From Branchiostoma floridae (lineage: Eukaryota > Chordata > Leptocardii > Amphioxiformes > Branchiostomatidae), in assembly GCF_000003815.2 (NCBI RefSeq), contig NC_049980.1:948344-1012343 (forward strand): 64,000 nt of DNA, given 5' to 3'. Numbering within the stretch: position 1 is the first letter of the stretch; each line of letters begins with the position of its first letter. The notes under the pieces were generated by a model. That model worked only from the letters and a program-made list of their open reading frames with translations. It did no database searches and had not been told where the DNA came from. Both the position numbers and the translations under genes were made by a program. Positions 12,201-20,955 of the stretch are shown here, one piece after another.

Positions 12201-15200
12201 TTCACAATATTTGTTGAGCACATAAGGTGACCTGGCTTCAGGGACAACTATGTGACTAATTGTCATGACCCGAAACTCGACAAGCATTTATTCGAAGAAA
12301 GAAAATTAAGAATACAAAGATGTACATTTGACCAGAAGTTTAATCAGAATTCTTCTTAATTTCGTCACGTAGTGTAGCCTGGTATCCAGCTATATTATAG
12401 CTCCCGATCGCGAGTCTCTTCTGTCCTCTTCGCAAATGGCTCGTTCTCATTTAAATGTAAAAATGCTGTCGCCTGCTTTTGCGACTTGATTTGCAGCAAA
12501 TTTTAGACAAAATCACAGGTTCCTTCATTTTTCCACAATCCCTGGAATGTTTTCCAAAAGATTCATTTTGGTTGATGGCTTGGAAGATTATCTTAGCCAC
12601 GGGTGGAATTTCACCCCCGTAAAAAATGGTTGTCTCCTGATAACAAACGAAGAATTCAAGTAGTAGCCAAAAATGTAACAATTCAGTTCCCAGAATGATT
12701 GTTCGGTAGATGAAACCAGCTGAGCAGGCCCTTTGCCCGATAACGCCAGATCGGTACTGTCACTGATCTTGGAGGCTGTGTGAGGTGGGTTATTCCTGTT
12801 GCCAAATTCGGTAACAAACGTTACCACCACCAGTTTGATGGTTGCCAGTTGCCACTGTTATATTATCCACGTATAAGACAAGAAATGACCGTTTTTGTGA
12901 CGCTGCACAGTTTTTCTGGCTTTCTAAAGAAGCAAGGAAGGATTGTTGACTGCCATTTGTACCCCACCTAAGGCCCCCTTTCCACTTGACGGCGCTCTCA
13001 CCGCGCTCTCGCTGCGATGGAAAATTGGCCAGAGCGCCGTGAGAGCGCCGCGACGCCAGAAAAACTGCTCAAGTGGAATCACTCCGGCGACCCCAGCGCG
13101 CTCTCACCGCGCTCTTCCAAATTCGAGGTCGCAGAGAGAGCGCCGTGAGAGCGCCGTCCTAGTGGAAAGGGGGTATAACAAAATGTTGTACAGAAATGAC
13201 TGTAACGAACGTTAGCATTGTTCGAAGCTTTCTAAGCTTTCTATTTGACCTGGTGTAAAAAAGCTGCCCACTTTTTAAGTGTCCCTAGGGACATCCTCTT
13301 ATACTTAAATGATGTAGTCAATCTGGCCATTATTTTCAATTCAATGAGAACGAGTGAAATATGTATCTGCGAAGAGGACAAAAGAGACTCGGGAACTATA
13401 ATACGGCTGGATACCAGGGTACACGTAGCGTACTTTGAAAATTCACAATTTTCGTCCAATGAAAAAAGTGGCCTACTTTCAAGGACAACCGCGTGACTTT
13501 ACTTCATGATCTAATTTTCTACAAGTATTCATTTGACAGGCAATACATAGATTTACCTTTGGCAGGAAGTTGAATCAGAACTTTATTTTGCTTCGCAATC
13601 TAGCGTACGTTGAACATGGCTAAAGGTCACAATTTTTGTCAAATGCAAAAAAATGTCCTACTTTCAGGGACAACCACGTGACTTTACGTTATGATCCGAA
13701 ACTCTACAAGCATTTATATGATAGACAATACATAGATGTACATTTGATCAGAAGTTGAATAAGAATCCTTGTTTACTTCGTCACGTAGCGTACGTTGAAC
13801 ATGGCTAAAATTCACAATTTTCGTCAATTGCAAAAAAATGGCCTACTTTCAGGGACAACCACGTGACTGAACGTCATGACCCGAAACTCTACAAGCAATT
13901 ATTTGATAGGCAATACATAGATCCACATTTGATAAGAAGTTGGTTTAGAAATATATTTTACTTCTTCACGTAGCGTACTTTAAACATGGCTAAAGTTCAC
14001 AATTTTCGCCAAACACAAAAAAGTGGCCTACTTTAGGGGACAGTCACGTGACAACCAAACAAGACCCCAAACTTTGCAACAATGCATTTGATAGATATTC
14101 TAATGATCTATATATGGTACAAATTTCAAGCCAAAAAAATTACCAGCTTGGCACTTATAGCGTTACAAAGTTGGGCCAAAAATCAAATTTTTTTGAAGCT
14201 TGAAACATTGCACTGTTTTCAGGCTGCCCAAGAACGAAAATGTACGACTTTGGAAATTTCACAACAATTTTTAAAAAGCCAAAATGTTGGTCTATTTATA
14301 TCTTGTTTTGTTTTGATGATAGGTTTAAAGGTGTTGCCGAGACAGTGCCGTAAAATATGCTGATTTCTGTGTTTTTGAGATGCGAAAATTGGGAAAAATG
14401 GCCAGAAAACTTTGTTTGCCCGTTACCATGGCAACAAGGAGTTTTGATCTAAAAGAAAGCTATTTTGAGGGGTTGTGGACCAAGTACTATCACTGTGCAA
14501 AATATGAGCCAAATCTATTTTTTGACCTTTGCCACCATTGTTTGATCCTTACAGACATTTGCTCATAAGATCTTTGTATTATTGACATTGAGATGTGCAT
14601 TTTATTACATCATTTTATATCCAAGACTAAAATATCCTGAGTTATAAGATCTTTGTATTATTGACATTGAGATGTGCATTTCATTACATCATTTTATATC
14701 CAAGACATTTAAAAACAACGCATATACAATTCACACTATGGTTCCCAAAATGTTCGGAGGTGCCAATAAATGGACTAGCAGGGCTCTACGGGTTTGTATG
14801 ATACATTGAAGTCCTTTTGTCATTCCCTGACTATTTTTATCCAATAGATCTAGATAGCCTACCATACAAAGAAATGATCATAAAATTGACTACGCATTTT
14901 CCTAATCTTACATTGAGAACATTCCGATGAGCTTACGACTCCCTACAACCTCAGGTCGTCTGAAACAGCTCGATTCCATTTGGGGACTTACAACGCTGTA
15001 CAACTGAGACCGGTGGCCGAAGGAGACACCATCAGAGCTTACTTCTCTCTGGACAGCGTGGCTGAGGCAGGAAGCAGCGGCAGATACTCCGTAGTGACCA
15101 GCTCTCACGTCCTCGTCAATCAGCTTGACCAAGCCGTGTTCCGGGTGGCGAAGAAGACCATGTACCCAAGGCTGATGACTGGGGGGTTCCACTTTGCTAA

Positions 15201-18200
15201 CAAGGTAGATTTTGAATTACAGTAGAAACCTCATTTGTCAGCTTATTTCGTGCAATTATCCGGGTGGTACAAAAATGCGAAATTACCTAGCTGGACTGCA
15301 CCGGTTTGGAATGCTGGGATTTTGAATTGTTGTTCAGCTGACGAAATCAAAGCGAACTAAAATGTTTGTGTACATTTTTGAATGTATTTCTTGCGAAAAA
15401 ATGATTGACTGTACTTAGACTGTTTTTTTTTTTTTAAATTTACAGACGAATTTATCTTTCCCTTTTAAACGATCATTCTTATTGCATCTCCACAGGCAAA
15501 GACCAAGGCCCCAGCAGACTCCGAACTTCGCAGTCACATTGTTCAGAACGCAGCAGTGCTTAGAGACGGACAAATGATGGAAAGCCTGCCTTTGATGCCG
15601 ACTCAGGTGCGACTTTCTATTTTTCAAACATAATTACGCCAACTTAACCACGCATGCTGGGGCACAATTGACTTTGATAACTCACAATCATCAAATTTAC
15701 TTCAAATTTGAAAACAGCGCCCTCAAAAAAGGTCGACGTTAGGAACTCTAGGGCTGATCTTGAAAACAATGTTGACGGTTTGTGGGTGATCATTAATGTT
15801 TAGCCTTATAACCTAAAATCATCTTCTTTCACGGGCTGCTATATTTTCATTCTTAATTAGTGATAGAATTCTACAGTAATAGTTGATTTTGTAATTAGAA
15901 AATAACACCCGCTTCTGGGGTTGACTGCCAGTTCGAATGAATGCTTGACGTGTATCTATTTAATACTTTATACTTCATGCTTGGAATTCTGAGCTTGGAA
16001 TGAATGTGTTACGTATAGCTGTTTTATCATTCGTTAACCCTATCCAGATTGGGCTTTTTGGGCCTTCCCTGGACTGGGGGGGGGGGCTCATTCGGCCCCC
16101 TTCGTATTTTCAAAACAGCTTACTGTATGATCCCCAAATTTGCAATGTTTGTTGTGCTTGTCGAGTTTTATAATTCCTGAAATTTTTATATCATTATGAC
16201 GTAATATGACGTAATTATGACGTCATTAATTGATTTTTTTTGGCTGAAACTTGGAATTTCCATAATACCTAAATTTCTCACTCAAAAAGTTACCAATAAA
16301 GGTTTCTTATCAAAATTTAAGTGTTATAAGACTTCTGTTGTCAAAAGATGACGCAACGACGTCAAAATGACGTCATAGAATAACGTCATATGTAGTTTAG
16401 CTATCCGCCATCTTGGATTATCAACCTTAAATGTCCTTAAGATACCTTAAGATACAATTTTTTCAACATATAACGCTAAAACGCCATGAAAATGGATCGA
16501 AAACGTTCATATGAATGTTTTCTTTAAGAAAATACAAAGTATTGATGAAATCCGAGTGAAAATCAGCTGGTTATACTTTTCATCATGATATTGTCGGCCA
16601 TCTTGGATTTTGACCAATTACGTCATCTCATTAGCATAATTTATGAATATTGAATTATAAATGTTCAACTAAGATGTGTTAGATATTAAAGATATATGAA
16701 AAGAAGTTTAGTCTAGCAAGAAAATCTTAATATCCCATTGTTTAAACCAAAATCAGTGATTTTTGTAAAATTTGCCTTTCAGAAACCCGTTGCCATGGCA
16801 ACACGAAAAATTATAAACTTATTCCCTTTTTTGTAAATTGTTGCCAACAATATTCTAGGTTAAGTCACCAAGTTTGGTTGCTCTAACACAAGCCGTTTGG
16901 GAGCTATAGGACGTCAAAGTTGGCGCAGGCACTTCAAGACCCCCCCCCCCCTCCGTCTGGATAGGGTTAAGTGTAGCTATTTCCAGGAGTTTTGCTTCCA
17001 TTGAATTTTGATATGTTATCACACTCTCTACATAGTGGAGTTTTATACGTCTGCATCTTATTCACAGCTATACGTCCATCGAGTGGTCAAGTCATTTAGG
17101 CCGGGCGAATCCATGGGACTCTCCAACCTGATACGAGTTACCAATGCTCATCACTTTAACACAAAAAAGGTGTGTTCATATACTTCATCACGTGTAGACT
17201 AATACTATAATATTATATAAGTAATATTGTCTAGATTGATTTTGGCATCGTGGTAGCCAGTATGCTATCGTTACATTCCGACCCGAGGCCCGACCGAGCA
17301 GTTTTGGGGAACGGGAAGTATGATACAAACGACAACCAAAGTCCAAAAACGTACCAAAAAGAATAGGGCCTACGTTATGCATATTCATTAACACAATATT
17401 TCATTTTTCGTATCCGCGAATATCCGGGAGATGTGATCCTACCGTTATCAAATTTCGATTTTTTTAAAAGTCTTTCATCTTTACTGTTTTGTGCCTTTAT
17501 TAGTTCTCTTCTGAAGCAATTGTGGTGCCCGGTCCCTTCGTTCTGGCGGCAACTGTCCACAACGTAGCTGATGAGTTCGGTGACATCCTGTATGAAGAGG
17601 TGGTGGAGACTTCTAATGTCAACCCAGTGAACCAGGTAGAAAACATCTCCCGTAATGTCACTGCTGTAATTATTCAAAATAATTAGTAATATTGCAACTT
17701 CTTGTAAATCATGTATGCCTACTCCAAATCATACTTTCCAGAAATTGACTTGTTTTTACAGAACAACCTAAACATTTGTCAATTTGCCAGTTTCAGTCAA
17801 CCTTCCGAATAAATTCCGATTTTAATTTTATAACGATATCTTTCATTGTACGTTCACGTTCTATTGGGCTTGGTACAGGCATACAGATACTATTCATAGA
17901 AATTAAAACATATTCAATACGTAATAGAAAAATAGACACTTATTTTTGTCTACTTTTTTCAGTTTGACAAGAAACGTAATTATTACTTTACCTTCTGCAG
18001 GGTTTAAGCTCTGCCTGTTATATCATGCGTGTGTCGGCATCTATGCCTTAACATTGCTTCTCCTCATGCATAATACGACAATATCATTTTGTACTGATGA
18101 TGAATGACTTTATCTTCGTCTCTATTTTACAGAAGGATATGATTGGATCTGTCAGCTTTATCCACAGCGTTCAGCAACTGATAGAGAATCCCGGTACGTT

Positions 18201-20560
18201 GCTTGAATAATCATAGGTTTGGCTATCAAATACACAACATGTTTGCCCTAACTGTACCTCAGCAGCATGCCTTTGCCTTCATAAAAGGTAGACCCTTTTT
18301 GAGACCTTAAGGTGGCATCTCGCTGCACTTTGGGCACCGATGCGATACTGGGTTCGTTCACTGCGGCATGGACTGTCGTGTTATTTTCGCCGATAATAAA
18401 TAGTTAATTTTTAAAAAATATTTTAGATATTGTGTTATACCCAAAATTATCACTCAGAAGACAACAAAATACACTATACGTATTCATAAGAAAATTCGTT
18501 CTTTATGTCTAAAAATTCGTTGAGTAAGCTTTAGAACCCCGCAGTGCCGCACCGGTGCCCCAAGTGCAGTGAGATACCAACTTTAGATGCAGTGGGCTGT
18601 TGTTAACTGTATAGTGAAAGTTATTTAGCCGGCTTTTACCCCCCCCCCCCTTTGGCTCAGGTACCCATGTTTAACTAAGGCCTTAGTCATGTACATCGTA
18701 CAATTTACCGGTATGGGGATTTCAGGCGCGGTAATAACGCCGTACGTCTGGGAAAATCGGGCGCAATATTGAATTTAAGTATATCAAGCCATGGTCACAA
18801 ACAGGCGTTTCATCACATTGTTTGGGGACCTAACAATAAACGTTTATTAGTAAATCAACACTTTCTCACAAAATAATCTACAAATAATCTACAATAATCA
18901 AGTACAACAATCTTGACTAATGGTAAAAAAGTTAAAGAAAAAAAATGACAACTTCGGGTTCGAGCCGAGAAGCATCACGAATACACCTAAAGTGAGGGGG
19001 GTCTGTTATATATGTTTAGACAGTAACATAAAAGGCGACGACCGGTACCACCCGTTTATAGGAATACGAGACGGAAAGTAGCATAGATGCCATAACTTAG
19101 ATCAAGCAAAGGCGTATGCGGCTCTCCGGCCACTATGTGTGACACCCTGAGCTAGTGGCCAGTGAGCTACTCTTATGGGAACCAGTCCAGGGTAAAAGAA
19201 ACCCTGGCAGGCGGAGAACTGCCTTTATAGACTCACTCATGCTCGACATACTGAGCAGCATACCTAAACTAAGATCTCGGCCCCGGCGTTCAACATAAAA
19301 TCTGACAGGACGGCCCGGACGCTCACGATGTGTCCGCGGCCGTTTCTGACGGCAATTGACGCGTCCAGACGGTTTGAAACGCTATCAGATGATGTTCGAC
19401 GCCGACGTCCTGGCAATTTCGGACGCTTGAATTTTCACATAGGCACTGATGGTGGAGTGCAATATTCCTGCGAAGACATCTGATATTCTCGACTGACTGA
19501 CTGACTGACATTATGTTGAAATAAGAGAGTTCTGATGGGTTGTAGGGTAACGACGAAGGAAGTATGGTGTGAACGTTTCATCTCAGGCCAGTTCTTTCCT
19601 AACTATACCGTGTCCCGTATGTTTTTCTGTACCAGATCTAGAGGAGGTGACCGTACGTACCCTGGGGATCAAGAACATGGACGTCGATGAGTTGATGGAG
19701 AGAGAAGTTCCGGTTAGACTTTTCTCCGGAACCAACGTGAGAGGCGCAGACTATGAGAAGGTAAAATCTTATCTACTGTTTAAACTATGACGTGATACTT
19801 TAATAGTGCGCAATGTGCACAAGACAATTCGGCCATGTTGATTTGACGATATAGATGACAAACTCTGGGAACTCCAAAACTGTTTGTCAAAAAAGTCACA
19901 ATGAAATCTAAGTGGTCAGCATGGTTAAACAAATGACTAACCACAAAGTATCGTAAACCGCATTTTAGTTTTGACAACTTCTACTTTGACTCTGGAATTG
20001 ACTTCGGCACTGAACGTCGCAGTAGTGTCCGTTTTCCGATATTTACTTTACAATTTACGGCATATATTTGCAGCTTTTATGTGCTATTTACAGTATGGTT
20101 GAAAATATTTTCGACGAACGACTGCTGATGCTATCCATGTAAATGAAAACAAGCTATTGTGCTCTATTGATTACTTGGTAAGTGTTTTATGACTGCTGCC
20201 ACGTCACTCAAATGAAAATGAGTAGCTAACTTCTCAGAGCTTCTAACTGGAGTTCGGCTGCATGGCGGCGAGAAACAGAATTTGAATCTCTAAGAAAGAT
20301 GTTTGATAGGCATCAAAACATAAGCAGGTGAGAGGCAGTATGGTTGTGTTAAAAGAAAACTCCAATACCCTATGATCTACTAACCCAATGAATTCATTTT
20401 CGAAAGGATATATAGTTTTTCTTTTCTCTCCCAGATCTGTATGGAGGAGTTCCCCCTGCTCTACAGAAGGATTGCTGCCCAGGTTCTGTGGAAGTTTCTC
20501 CGTCTGCGGCCTTCTGCAGCCAAAGAGGTTCCTGTGGGGATTCAGCCAGAATTCTCCTGA
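1402..20560 (+). CDS. CitE/CLYBL-like lyase fused to a double hotdog (MaoC/HTD2-like) domain, 10 exons, 721 aa
   Basis: Spliced CDS: 1402-1950, 2743-2959, 3465-3957, 14955-15204, 15496-15606, 17068-17169, 17504-17635, 18133-18193, 19636-19760, 20435-20560. Every junction is GT-AG, the phases match at all nine junctions, and the sum is 2166 nt ending in TGA. Residues 1-45 are Ser/Arg-rich with almost no acidic residues and resemble a mitochondrial presequence. Residues ~46-300 are CitE/CLYBL-like: LDLED (71-75), VYVR (103-106), FILPK, VIEN (E170), GNAD (D197), GFDG then LHP (260-262). Residues ~379-503 form a first hotdog half ([12 protein letters not shown]) and ~541-690 a second ([13 protein letters not shown]). 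Known family roles: CLYBL is a mitochondrial citramalyl-CoA lyase making acetyl-CoA and pyruvate; bacterial itaconate degraders pair a CitE-type lyase with a MaoC-type itaconyl-CoA hydratase. Inferred role: bifunctional hydratase-lyase for C5 dicarboxyl-CoA. The exact substrate is not provable from sequence. Confidence 0.88.
2313..2703. mobile_element. TIR-bounded element with CCAAT and TATA-like boxes
   Basis: GCATCCTCCTACGCA at the left reappears inverted at the right as TGCGTAGGAGAATGC. Inside are GCCAATCAGAGAATAGG, a TATA-like GATATAAGG and the block CATTxATATTxATAAGCAGGGCGG. A diverged relative sits at 32325-32505. It lies in intron 1 of the fusion gene. The class is undetermined. Confidence 0.5.
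2743..2959 (+). CDS. Fusion gene exon 2: CitE domain, metal/substrate region
   Basis: Codes for residues 184-255 plus one base of codon 256. The acceptor is TTTTCAG. It carries GNAD, the position matching the family's G-G-E-D acidic site, then a helix rich in Ala ([12 protein letters not shown]) and the GFD of the conserved G-F-x-G turn. Phase 1 end. Confidence 0.85.
3195..3320 (+). repeat. (TG)n microsatellite in fusion-gene intron 2
   Basis: Long TG/TGTGCG run. It generates spurious Cys-Val open frames on + and Thr-His frames on -. Confidence 0.95.
3465..3957 (+). CDS. Fusion gene exon 3: end of CitE domain, linker, start of first hotdog
   Basis: Codes for residues 256-420. It begins with the rest of G-V-I-V-L-H-P, matching the family's IHP turn, and a typical helix ([15 protein letters not shown]). 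A linker of about 80 residues follows, then the opening helix of a hotdog ([19 protein letters not shown]). Because one exon spans both domains, the fusion is not an artefact of joining two neighbouring genes. Donor AA|GTAAGG. Confidence 0.85.
5305..9099 (-). pseudogene. LINE ORF2: AP endonuclease and reverse transcriptase, two frameshifts
   Basis: Endonuclease: SYNCNGL and CLQESH (frame 9099-8911), then [21 protein letters not shown] and SDHSL (8957-8115). The frame breaks near 8945 and again near 8115-8061. Reverse transcriptase frame 8061-5305 (918 codons): [31 protein letters not shown], the FADD box (LQFADDS), and a C-terminal CSYC..H..C knuckle near the end. Both domains read as L1/Tx1 clade. 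The two frameshifts mean this copy is dead. The reverse transcriptase frame itself is long and open, so the insertion is not very old. Confidence 0.92.
9360..10080 (-). repeat. Degenerate tandem repeat in LINE 5' leader
   Basis: About five diverged units of roughly 120-150 bp share 'ggaatcggtccgattcaaaact' and 'cataacatgatcaccactttgg'. This is typical of LINE 5' regulatory leaders built from monomers. Confidence 0.55.
10384..10546 (-). pseudogene. Open remnant beside the N gap, possibly of the pogo-like element
   Basis: On - the stretch stays open and reads [18 protein letters not shown] and then [12 protein letters not shown]. It runs into the N gap on one side and the LINE on the other. 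It may be a remnant of the host element's protein. I do not recognise a family. Confidence 0.25.
10547..10698. other. Assembly gap
   Basis: 152 N. Any frame drawn across it is meaningless. Confidence 1.
11148..11830 (+). repeat. ~190-bp tandem subrepeats of the foldback arm
   Basis: Four or more units carry TCACGTG(G), 'gtccctgaaagtaggccatt', 'gccatgttcaacgtacgctacgtgac' and 'tgtacatctatgtattgtctatca'. The same units occur inverted at 13430-14095 and 12230-12370. Confidence 0.8.
12375..13421. mobile_element. 9-bp-TSD element with TA(G/C)CCTGGTATCCAGC ends
   Basis: Left TAGCCTGGTATCCAGC and right (reverse complement) TACCCTGGTATCCAGCC. The inverted arms continue about 70 bp ('gaactataatacggctgg', 'cctcttcgca', 'ctcgttctcat'). 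Flanks are CACGTAGTG (12366-12374) and CACGTAGCG (13422-13430), a 9-bp duplication. It sits inside the foldback element. 9-bp duplications are typical of Mutator-like elements, but no transposase is present to confirm that. Confidence 0.7.
12970..13181. mobile_element. GC-rich inverted-repeat miniature element
   Basis: CCCCCTTTCCACTTGACGGC at the left pairs with the reverse complement of the right end (CCCCCTTTCCACTAGGACGGC). The interior is a string of GAGCGCCGTGAGAGCGCCG-type repeats in both orientations. It is nested inside the 12375-13421 element. No clear target duplication. Confidence 0.6.
14955..15204 (+). CDS. Fusion gene exon 4: first hotdog half
   Basis: Codes for residues 420-503. 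It supplies the G completing the split AAG codon left by exon 3, eleven kilobases upstream. The pattern [12 protein letters not shown], then S-V-V-T-x-x-H-x-x-x-N-Q, then V-F-R-V-A is the strand arrangement of MaoC/HTD2 proteins. Confidence 0.82.
15496..15606 (+). CDS. Fusion gene exon 5: inter-hotdog linker
   Basis: Codes for residues 504-540, polar and probably a linker between the two hotdog halves. Acceptor CTCCACAG, donor CAG|GTGCGA, phase 0 on both sides. Confidence 0.75.
16038..16966. mobile_element. TTAA-flanked element with CCCTATCCAGA ends, fusion-gene intron 5
   Basis: Left CCCTATCCAGATTGGGC and right (reverse complement) CCCTATCCAGACGGAG are flanked by TTAA at 16034-16037 and 16967-16970. 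A G run near the left end mirrors a C run near the right. TTAA targets occur in piggyBac and Kolobok groups. The interior has several TGACGTCA-like sites and no coding capacity. Confidence 0.65.
17068..17169 (+). CDS. Fusion gene exon 6: start of second hotdog
   Basis: Codes for residues 541-574. It includes [11 protein letters not shown], which sits where MaoC hydratases carry G-D-x-N-P-x-H-x-D. Here Asn and His positions survive but the preceding Asp is not visible. Acceptor TTCACAG, donor AAG|GTGTGT. Confidence 0.8.
17504..17635 (+). CDS. Fusion gene exon 7: second hotdog central helix
   Basis: Codes for residues 575-618. [19 protein letters not shown] is the long hotdog helix, followed by strand [15 protein letters not shown]. 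This is the best family match in the hotdog part. Confidence 0.85.
18133..18193 (+). CDS. Fusion gene exon 8: second hotdog strand
   Basis: Codes for residues 619-638 plus one base. [10 protein letters not shown] continues the V-x-x-G-D-x-I-x-x-x-S-x-I strand typical of the fold. Donor CCCG|GTACGT, phase 1. Confidence 0.78.
18309..18584. mobile_element. Miniature inverted-repeat element, copy 1
   Basis: Ends are aaggtggcatctcgctgcac and the reverse complement of gtgcagtgagataccaactt. Subterminal 'ggcaccggtgcggcactgcgggg' blocks occur at both ends. A second copy with the same layout is at 53065-53314. It lies in fusion-gene intron 8. Confidence 0.65.
19636..19760 (+). CDS. Fusion gene exon 9
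   Basis: Codes for residues 639-680: a strand ([12 protein letters not shown]) then an acidic/basic stretch ending in DYEK. Acceptor CTGTACCAG, donor AAG|GTAAAA. Confidence 0.78.
20435..20560 (+). CDS. Fusion gene exon 10: C terminus
   Basis: Codes for residues 681-721 and the TGA stop. Basic, helix-forming C terminus ([15 protein letters not shown]). It ends in EFS, so no peroxisomal SKL-type signal is present, which fits a mitochondrial rather than peroxisomal location. Acceptor TTTTCTCTCCCAG. Confidence 0.8.
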   Translation: MCMEEFPLLYRRIAAQVLWKFLRLRPSAAKEVPVGIQPEFS

Positions 20561-20644
20561 GCCAGGTGTTAAACTTAAAGCGTGTACCGGTATATCACTG
20601 GGCCGCACCTGTTAGTGCACATTCGCCTTTGATATCTAATTGCT

Positions 20645-20955
20645 AAAGCTAAGGGCACAACCCGCCGTACGTGCAAATGCGTGCTGCATACGTGCCAAAA
20701 CGTGGGCAATCTTTTGGGATCCGTAAGTGGTAAATGTCGCCTCCGTACGAACTCGTAGGGAATCTGAAGGATTTTGGATCATGAGACACGCCGTAGAACT
20801 TTACGTGCAGGCAAATATTAAACTTTATCTGCTATCGGGCTGCTGATTCACCACCCGTACGTGCCAGTACAAGCGACGCGCCTACCCTGTACAGCCTGAA
20901 CGTTTTCAGAAATACGTGGCGGACGTGGCCTCCCGTGTGCCGCAATTCAGTCTGT
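20645..20955 (+). mobile_element. Truncated relative of the TTAA miniature element at 55570
   Basis: Shares GCTAAGGGCAC, 'cccgccgtacgtgcaaatgcgtg', 'cgcctccgtacgaactcgtaggga' and 'cacgccgtagaactttacgtgcag' with the inverted complement of 55570-55868. The right terminal repeat is missing. It lies just downstream of the fusion-gene stop codon. Confidence 0.6.

Larger units (their letters stand above)
4309..14564. mobile_element. Foldback DNA transposon in fusion-gene intron 3 (host of nested insertions)
   Basis: Two long inverted arms: 4309-4774 matches the reverse complement of 14098-14564 almost base for base. Further inner arms (11148 onward versus 14097 leftward) are built from ~190-bp subrepeats containing GTCACGTG and 'agtaggccattttttg'. 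Ends are GAGCAAATGTCTGTAAGG, flanked by ATAA on both sides (4305-4308 and 14565-14568), a possible 4-bp target duplication. Removing the pogo-like insertion leaves about 3.9 kb. Apparent 62-93-residue frames in the arms are mirror images of each other and are not genes. Confidence 0.75.
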
